Positions 14,302-19,231 of a DNA stretch of 19,231 nt are shown in pieces. A program made the translations under genes and the position numbers. Under the pieces are notes generated by a model, which saw nothing but the letters and a program-made list of their open reading frames with translations, was not told the origin of the DNA and did not search any database. Origin of the DNA: JAKFYM01 sp964416595 (GTDB taxonomy: Bacteria; Bdellovibrionota; UBA1018; CAIPTA01); assembly GCA_964416595.1 (NCBI GenBank), contig CAYQES010000036.1, positions 1 to 19,231 on the forward strand, written 5' to 3'. Every line of letters begins with the position of its first letter. Position 1 is the stretch's first letter.

Positions 14302-15474
14302 TTAGAAACTAACTTTTACGGTTCCGAGGATGGAGTAAAAGCTGTTGCCAGCGATCGATCCACCTACCACTTGTTGGTCAGGAGAGATATTGGCTCCGTA
14401 ACCGTTCTGCGTGAAACCGTAGTTGTTCAAAGGTTGATTCTCGGAAGAACTCAACACGTTCGAATACTTAAAGTTTGCACCCAAGGCGATGCTTTCGCCC
14501 ACGCGGATCTCAGCACCCGTTTCCAAAATGCCTAAGAAAGAGCTCACTTCGTAATCTTCCAAGTTCATATAAGGGTTGTACGCGTAGGTATTGAACACCC
14601 CTTGGCGGTAATTCAAGTAGCCTTTGTTGTAACCCACACCGCCGCCGATGAAAGCGCGGAACTTAGATTCTTGTGGGAAGAGATAAAAACGCAATACTGC
14701 ATCAAATACGTTTTGATTATACTGCAAAGTATTCATGCCGTAAGAGTTGTTATAACCACCACCCATAAATGGGCTGCCCATGGCGGGCGCAATGTCATAC
14801 TGGGAGTAAGAGTAACCCAATACTGCAGCCAAATTCTCGCTCACGTCCATTTCGATATTCAAACCGGCCGTATAGCGGGAGTCGATGTCATAAAAATCAG
14901 AATTGATCGTGGTCCAACCGAGCACAGGAGCTAAGCGTAAACGATTGCCGAGAAGAGAAGATTTTTTCTCTTCTTGGGCCACAGATTCGCCACCCTCTTC
15001 GTCAGCTAGGGTTGGAGCGTCTTCCACGGAAATATAGCCGGGAGCCGCATTCGTGTTCACCACGCTATCCGTAACTACAGTCGTAGTCACAGGAGCTATT
15101 TGGGTCTGCTGCTGAGAAACAGCCGCACCATCATCTACGGTGATTTTAATGCGATCGAGAGTTTTAAGAAGGGCATTTTCAAATTGGGTTTGTACGTCGC
15201 CCATTTTTGTTTGGATGCCTTTATCTAAGGCAGAACCAACGGACTGGCGAGGAGCCGTTTCCAAGGCAGGCTCGTAAGCCACTTCCTCTTGCACCATCAC
15301 GGGCTTTTTCACCGTTTTGGGTTTTTTCAAGATCACTACTTCATCTTCCAAAGCTGGGGCTTCGGGAGTTACGGCTTGCTCCCGCACCTCTTCACTCACC
15401 AACTCGGCCCGAAGTACTGGAACAAAGGCCACAGTAGCTAGAGACATAACAAAAAGGAGCTTTGGAAATTTCAT
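14302..15474 (-). CDS. Outer-membrane beta-barrel protein with long N-terminal region
   Basis: 390 residues from the ATG at 15474; GAGG lies 9 nt upstream, while the ATG at 15480 is only 3 nt from it. Signal peptide 1-23 (MKFPKLLFVMSLATVAFVPV then LRA). Residues about 24-175 are acidic, Pro/Val/Thr/Gln-rich and low in order, with KKPKTVKKPV (50-59) and a short helical patch near 80-110. Residues about 176-390 alternate in beta-strand fashion with aromatic girdles and Gly/Asn/Tyr-rich loops, and end TVKVSF with terminal Phe. Size suits an 8-stranded OmpA/OmpW-like barrel. It has its own promoter and terminator, so it is monocistronic and may be abundant. I cannot name a function; the N-terminal part could reach across the periplasm or contact the cell wall. 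Confidence 0.8.
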   Translation of the reverse strand: MKFPKLLFVMSLATVAFVPVLRAELVSEEVREQAVTPEAPALEDEVVILKKPKTVKKPVMVQEEVAYEPALETAPRQSVGSALDKGIQTKMGDVQTQFENALLKTLDRIKITVDDGAAVSQQQTQIAPVTTTVVTDSVVNTNAAPGYISVEDAPTLADEEGGESVAQEEKKSSLLGNRLRLAPVLGWTTINSDFYDIDSRYTAGLNIEMDVSENLAAVLGYSYSQYDIAPAMGSPFMGGGYNNSYGMNTLQYNQNVFDAVLRFYLFPQESKFRAFIGGGVGYNKGYLNYRQGVFNTYAYNPYMNLEDYEVSSFLGILETGAEIRVGESIALGANFKYSNVLSSSENQPLNNYGFTQNGYGANISPDQQVVGGSIAGNSFYSILGTVKVSF

Positions 15475-15532
15475 AAACATAATCCTCAACAACATATCCG
15501 ATAAAAATAATCGGTTTTGTAACAACGTTGGG

Positions 15533-15561
15533 AGTTTATACAAATTGACTTAATAAGTCAA
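15533..15561 (-). promoter_or_regulatory. Sigma-70-type promoter of the barrel gene
   Basis: On the minus strand TTGACT (15561-15556) and TAAACT (15538-15533) are separated by 17 nt. Transcription would start near 15526, giving a leader of about 50 nt. The leader contains a small CCGAT/ATCGG hairpin (15498-15514) and the GAGG ribosome site. Confidence 0.6.
15545..15561. promoter_or_regulatory. Perfect 8-bp palindrome over the -35, operator-like
   Basis: TTGACTTA-A-TAAGTCAA: two perfect 8-bp arms around one central base. The right arm contains the complement of the minus-strand -35 hexamer, so a bound dimeric regulator would block or replace RNA polymerase contacts. No regulator gene is nearby. 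Confidence 0.5.
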
Positions 15562-15600
15562 CTACTATCTGGTATAGTCCCCCGCCACCCCCCATCTGGA

Positions 15601-15660
15601 TAACTAATTGATTTTAAACAATAATTTTAACAATAAAATATAACTATTTGATTTTATTAG
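15601..15660. other. Very AT-rich intergenic block (7 G/C in 60)
   Basis: The 307-nt gap between the barrel gene and pruA holds the barrel promoter, this block and the pruA leader. The block has two copies of TTGATTTTA (15608-15616, 15648-15656; 40 nt apart) and an inverted repeat AATAAAAT/ATTTTATT (15632-15639/15651-15658). No gene or clear promoter is seen in it. It may be a bent or easily melted site upstream of either gene. Confidence 0.5.
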
Positions 15661-15781
15661 TAAAACCCCACTAGTGCCCGCCCCCCGTATCGCACTTAAA
15701 TAGCCGAAATTCCAAAGTTTTTTATTTTCCTTCACGCCCCTACCATTTATAAGAAGAGAAATCTTCCAGGAGCTCTAGCCC

Positions 15782-17407
15782 ATGAGTAATGCTATTTTTC
15801 GCGTACCCACCCCCGTGAACGAACCCGTTTCTCCTTATATAAGAGGAGACAAAGCCCGCCTGGAGCTAGAAGCCCAAATCCGCTCTTTCCGCAGCCAAAC
15901 CCTAGAAATCCCCCTGATCATTGGCGGAAAAGAAATTTTTACGGGCAAAAAAACCAAAGCCATCGAGCCCCACCGCCACAACCATGTGCTGGCGGAAGTG
16001 CACCAAGCCGGTGCGAAAGAAGTGGAACTCGCCTTGAGCGCTGCTACTAAGGCCCAAAAAGAGTGGGGATCTCTCCCCTGGCAAGAGCGGGCCGCTGTGT
16101 TTTTAAAAGCTGCGGATCTTTTAGCGGGAAAATACCGCCCCATCCTCAACGCCGCCACCATGCTCAACCAGTCGAAAACTTGCCACCAAGCAGAGATCGA
16201 TGCCGCCTGCGAAATGATCGATTTTTTCCGCTTCAACGCCGCTTTTTTGCAAAAAATTTACGAAGATCAGCCCTTAAGCTCCCCCGGGGTTTGGAACCGC
16301 ATGGAGTATCGGCCCTTAGAAGGCTTTGTTTTTGCAGTTTCCCCCTTCAACTTCACTTCCATTGCCGGCAATCTCACCACAGCTCCGGCTATGCTAGGCA
16401 ACGTAAGCCTCTGGAAACCAGCAGGCACTGCCCTCTATTCAGGCTATTGGATCATGAAACTTTTAGAAGAAGCGGGCCTTCCTCCCGGTGTGATTAATTT
16501 CATCCCCGGCCAAAGCTCCGAAATCGCCCCACAAGTGCTGCAACACCGGGATCTGGCGGGCGTGCATTTCACGGGATCCACCGGTGTTTTCCACGACATT
16601 TGGAAAACCATCGGCAACTCCATCAGTAACTACCGTTCTTTCCCCCGTCTCGTGGGCGAAACCGGTGGCAAAGATTTTCTTTTTGCTCACGCAAGCGCCA
16701 ATGCCCAAGAAGTGGCCACGGCTCTTGTGCGGGGGGCGTTCGAATACCAAGGTCAAAAATGCTCTGCGGCCTCCCGGGCTTATATCGCCAAATCCCTCTG
16801 GCCTGCCGTAGAAAAAGAAATGCTTGAGCAGCTTGGCGAAATCAAAGTGGGCGATCCCACAGATTTCTCTAACTTCATGGGCGCTGTGATCGATGAGAAG
16901 AGTTTTACGAAACTCACCTCTTATATAGAGAAGGCCCGAGCGAGTTCCGAATCGAAAATTATTTTTGGCGGCAAAGGCGATAAATCTACCGGCTACTTTG
17001 TGCAGCCCACGGTGATCCTCACCACCAATCCCAAAGCCCCCACCATGTGTGATGAGCTTTTTGGACCAGTGCTCACTGTGTTTGTGTATGAAGACAAAGA
17101 TTTCGCCGCCACTTTAGATCTTTGCGACGAAACCTCTCCCTATGCTCTGACCGGCGCTTTTTTTGGCAAAGACCGCGCGATCATTCACCAAGCCATGAAG
17201 CGCTTGCGGCACTCCGCAGGAAATTTTTACATTAATGATAAACCCACAGGAGCTGTAGTGGGCCAACAGCCCTTTGGCGGCGCCCGGGCTTCCGGCACGA
17301 ACGACAAAGCGGGCTCCGTGCTCAATCTCTTGCGGTGGACGTCTCCAAGAACCATCAAAGAAACTTTCGCTCCACCCACGAACTATCACTATCCTTTCTT
17401 AGATTAG
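15782..17407 (+). CDS. pruA: L-glutamate gamma-semialdehyde (P5C) dehydrogenase, group 1
   Basis: 541 residues. It oxidises glutamate semialdehyde/1-pyrroline-5-carboxylate to glutamate with NAD, the second step of proline catabolism. Aldehyde dehydrogenase marks: SPFNFTS (187-193, with oxyanion N190), WKP K212, FTGST (263-267), general base E293 in LVGETGGKD and nucleophile C327 in GQKCSAASR. The N-terminal PVNEPV segment, the length of about 540 and the C-terminal QQPFGGARASGTNDKAG stretch fit the single-domain group 1 P5CDH found in mitochondria and some bacteria, rather than a PutA fusion. ATG with AGGAG about 9 nt upstream. A separate proline dehydrogenase gene would be needed and is not in the window. 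It stands alone between intergenic gaps. Confidence 0.95.
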   Translation: MSNAIFRVPTPVNEPVSPYIRGDKARLELEAQIRSFRSQTLEIPLIIGGKEIFTGKKTKAIEPHRHNHVLAEVHQAGAKEVELALSAATKAQKEWGSLPWQERAAVFLKAADLLAGKYRPILNAATMLNQSKTCHQAEIDAACEMIDFFRFNAAFLQKIYEDQPLSSPGVWNRMEYRPLEGFVFAVSPFNFTSIAGNLTTAPAMLGNVSLWKPAGTALYSGYWIMKLLEEAGLPPGVINFIPGQSSEIAPQVLQHRDLAGVHFTGSTGVFHDIWKTIGNSISNYRSFPRLVGETGGKDFLFAHASANAQEVATALVRGAFEYQGQKCSAASRAYIAKSLWPAVEKEMLEQLGEIKVGDPTDFSNFMGAVIDEKSFTKLTSYIEKARASSESKIIFGGKGDKSTGYFVQPTVILTTNPKAPTMCDELFGPVLTVFVYEDKDFAATLDLCDETSPYALTGAFFGKDRAIIHQAMKRLRHSAGNFYINDKPTGAVVGQQPFGGARASGTNDKAGSVLNLLRWTSPRTIKETFAPPTNYHYPFLD

Positions 17408-17423
17408 AAAGTTCGAACCAATT

Positions 17424-17476
17424 CAATCGGACACCCCGATTGACGCCAAGCATAAATAAGTTTCATGAACTTTTTT
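17424..17476 (+). terminator. Possible terminator region after pruA
   Basis: Two hairpins follow pruA: CAATCGG/CCGATTG (17424-17430/17436-17442, perfect 7 bp, 5-nt loop, no T-run) and AAGTTT/GAACTT (17458-17463/17467-17472, 6 bp with one G-U) followed by TTTT. The second has terminator shape but is weak. The remaining bases to 17601 hold only the ribosome site of the next gene as far as I can tell. Confidence 0.4.
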
Positions 17477-17601
17477 GGTGTCGAATTGCCCCTTGTTTGA
17501 TTTTTAACCCCCACTTTTCTCCTCTAACTCCTTTAAAGCCCCTCGGCACGCTGGCATCTGCTTTGCTTATGAACGCCGTTTTTTTGGATGGAGGAAACAA
17601 A

Positions 17602-19231
17602 GTGAAAAGAAATTATTGGTTGCTCTGTATACTGAGCCTATTTTTTTGGCTGCCGCCGGCAGCCCAAGCCCTGGATTTTCGCGCCTTAGAGGAAAGCGTA
17701 GATTCCGCGCTGATCGAATCAGTGGAATCTGCAACTGCCCCTGAGCTTAACCCAGCTTCTGCTACCGCCGATGGCGACTTCCTCTACGATGAAGAAGATT
17801 TTGCCATGACATATGGTCAATACGCCGAAGCCCAAGTGGAGTTAGCGCAAGATACTACTAGCGCTATCACCTGGGAGGCCTCCGGTGCCGGACTCCCTCC
17901 CGGACTCGAACTAGAAGACTCCTACGATAAACGTGTTCTTATTTTCGGTACTCCCAAATTCACGGGCACTTGGTGTTTCACCTTAAGCGCCACCACAGAA
18001 GACGGATCCGTACAATCTGCCGAAGAGCTTTGTTTTAGCGGCAACGATAATGAAGCCGAATCCTATCCTAGATTCTCACTCCCCTCTTATTTGCCTGATG
18101 TTCTCGTATCCCAAAATTACCAGCAAAGAATTTTTGTTCAAGCTGGCGAAGGCAACACCTATGTAGGCCAAGTTCTAGACGAAGAAAATCTAGCCGAAGG
18201 CCTGCAAGTATTGCATCGCACGGAAGGCGGCTACTTCTCTGTTAAAGGAAAGTTCCCTGAGCCCGGCCTTGTTCGTTTTGGTATCTATTTAATTGACTCC
18301 AATAATGCAGAAAACTACCGCCAATTCCATATCAACGTGGAGCCAAAAGCGCCGGAATATTCCTGCCCTCCCGGTTACTACTTTGACCCAGATCTCGGCT
18401 ACTGCGTACAAGATAGCCCACGCTCCTGCCCCTCAGGCACTTACTACGACCCAGATACGGACTCTTGCATCCAGTACCCCGCCCCTCCTCCATATGTTCG
18501 TTGCCAAAGAGGCTACTACTACGATCCTTACTTAGATCGCTGCGTGCGGGCCAACTATCCTCGTTGCCCCATCAACTACCGTTGGGACGACTACCACAAC
18601 CGTTGCGTACGCCTACCCACCACTTGCCCTCCTGGCTATAAATATAATTGGTATACGGGCCATTGTGAATGGCGCTACCCTGATCGTGTTTGTCGTCCCG
18701 GCGAACGCTATGACTGGGTAAGAAACCGTTGCGAAAGAATTCCTCGCGGTTGCCCTCCCGGCTGGCGCTGGGATTCAAGAGATGATCGCTGCGAACCCAG
18801 TGAACGCCCACGGCACTGCGGACCCAATGAAGTTTGGGACCCAAGACGTGACCGCTGCATTCCTCGCTCCCGGGTCTGTGGCCCTGGAACTGTATACGAT
18901 CCACGATTAGACCGCTGCGTTCCCCGTCGCCCACGGCATGATTGCCCTCCTGGACAATGGTGGAATCCTCGGCAAGGCCGCTGCGAATCCGTAAACCATC
19001 CGATGCCTCGACCAATGCCGATGCCGCCGGATCACCCAAACCCAATGCCGCGTCCGATGCCGATGCCGCCAGATGGTCCTCGGCCAATGCCAATGCCTGA
19101 TCCCGATCAGCCTCGGCCAATGCCAATGCCTGATCCCGATCAACCTCGGCCAATGCCAATGCCCGATCCCGATCAACCTCGGCCAATGCCAATGCCTGAT
19201 CCCGATCAGCCTCGGCCAATGCCAATGCCCG
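17602..19231 (+). CDS. Exported Ig-like / Cys-repeat / PMPMPDPDQ-repeat protein (partial)
   Basis: Open to the window edge: 543 codons and no stop. GTG start at 17602 with GGAGG 7 nt upstream. Signal peptide 1-23 (cut AQA/LDF). Residues about 70-147 look like a putative-Ig (He_PIG-type) domain, with GLPPGLEL, FGTPKFTGTWCFTLSATTED and a Cys pair (125, 144). A second beta-rich domain covers about 157-247. Then come ten repeats, each strictly C-x12-C (255-461), of form C-P-P-G-x-x-[YW]-[DN]-x5-C, followed by a Pro/Met/Asp tail with 11-residue repeats. All this suggests an oxidised, extracellular or cell-surface protein. The Cys repeat resembles part of the peritrophin-A chitin-binding motif (CPxGxxFDP), but the full six-Cys pattern is not shown. 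I do not recognise the family. It is missing its C-terminus. Confidence 0.88.
   Translation, partial: MKRNYWLLCILSLFFWLPPAAQALDFRALEESVDSALIESVESATAPELNPASATADGDFLYDEEDFAMTYGQYAEAQVELAQDTTSAITWEASGAGLPPGLELEDSYDKRVLIFGTPKFTGTWCFTLSATTEDGSVQSAEELCFSGNDNEAESYPRFSLPSYLPDVLVSQNYQQRIFVQAGEGNTYVGQVLDEENLAEGLQVLHRTEGGYFSVKGKFPEPGLVRFGIYLIDSNNAENYRQFHINVEPKAPEYSCPPGYYFDPDLGYCVQDSPRSCPSGTYYDPDTDSCIQYPAPPPYVRCQRGYYYDPYLDRCVRANYPRCPINYRWDDYHNRCVRLPTTCPPGYKYNWYTGHCEWRYPDRVCRPGERYDWVRNRCERIPRGCPPGWRWDSRDDRCEPSERPRHCGPNEVWDPRRDRCIPRSRVCGPGTVYDPRLDRCVPRRPRHDCPPGQWWNPRQGRCESVNHPMPRPMPMPPDHPNPMPRPMPMPPDGPRPMPMPDPDQPRPMPMPDPDQPRPMPMPDPDQPRPMPMPDPDQPRPMPMP
18364..18984 (+). repeat. Ten C-x12-C protein repeats
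   Basis: Starts of the ten units: CPPGYYFDP, CPSGTYYDP, CQRGYYYDP, CPINYRWDD, CPPGYKYNW, CRPGERYDW, CPPGWRWDS, CGPNEVWDP, CGPGTVYDP, CPPGQWWNP. In every unit the second Cys is exactly 13 residues after the first and the eighth position is Asp or Asn. Linkers of 6-11 residues carry Pro and Arg. DNA identity between units is modest, so the repeats are old and held by selection on the protein. Confidence 0.9.
19078..19231 (+). repeat. 33-bp in-frame tandem repeat, 4.7 copies to the edge
   Basis: Units at 19078-19110, 19111-19143, 19144-19176, 19177-19209 and a partial unit from 19210, each encoding PRPMPMPDPDQ. Units differ only at silent third positions (CAG/CAA, CCT/CCC). Looser relatives (PMPRPMPMPPD) precede them from about 18997. 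The array continues past the window. Confidence 0.95.

Noticed and set aside
18572..19225. 217-residue minus-strand open frame rich in ALAEADRDQ repeats
   Set aside because: It is the antisense of the Cys-repeat protein and of the 33-bp array. The plus strand has a signal peptide, a good ribosome site and domain structure; the minus frame's repeats only mirror the array.
19078..19231. CRISPR-like regular 33-bp repeats
   Set aside because: The units are head to tail without spacers, in frame inside a coding sequence and differ only at silent sites; no cas genes.
1..19231. Mobile element or genomic island
   Set aside because: I found no transposase, integrase, tRNA-flanking direct repeats or phage genes, and the gene content is mostly chromosomal.

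Overview
The window looks like a piece of chromosome from a Gram-negative bacterium with a two-membrane envelope. It encodes a Lol permease, TatA, two predicted outer-membrane beta-barrels and several Sec-type signal peptides. The tmRNA tag reads GNEYALAA, which resembles the tag I remember for Bdellovibrio, and CHASE2 cyclase/FecR gene pairs are common in the former Deltaproteobacteria. A Bdellovibrionota-like or related host is therefore a reasonable guess, but this is inference and no rRNA or ribosomal protein gene is present to confirm it. I see no phage genes, transposase or CRISPR array.

Layout. (1) 82-498, minus: ssrA (tmRNA) with its promoter and terminator. (2) 626-5753, plus: a tight three-gene operon of a CHASE2 class III adenylate cyclase, an exported FecR-domain protein with a proline-rich repeat tail, and an exported TPR plus outer-membrane beta-barrel protein. 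A small membrane protein follows (5798-6022). (3) 6007-7934: compact housekeeping/accessory genes with overlapping ends, namely a small membrane protein (minus), a TPMT-type methyltransferase (plus) and a zinc-type cation diffusion facilitator (minus). A possible 51-residue membrane peptide lies at 7980-8135. (4) 8204-14049, minus: thiolase, fadJ-type multifunctional protein, LolC/E permease, secreted lipase and tatA, the first four joined by 3-4 base gaps or an ATGA overlap and the set closed by a terminator after tatA. (5) 14302-15474, minus: an OmpA/OmpW-sized outer-membrane barrel with a long acidic N-terminal region, its own terminator and a palindrome-covered promoter. (6) 15782-17407, plus: pruA-type P5C dehydrogenase. 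(7) 17602 to the right edge, plus: an exported protein with Ig-like domains, ten strict C-x12-C repeats and a PRPMPMPDPDQ tandem tail. It is cut by the window end.

How the parts may work together. The cyclase, FecR protein and TPR/barrel protein are probably co-translated and may form an envelope-sensing or surface-assembly unit that signals through cAMP. The fad/lol/lipase/tatA unit links release and beta-oxidation of fatty acids with envelope export. The most interesting unexplained object is the Cys-repeat protein at the right edge. Its repeat has the same spacing as the Cys-less repeats in the FecR protein, so the two surface-type proteins may share a repeat family.
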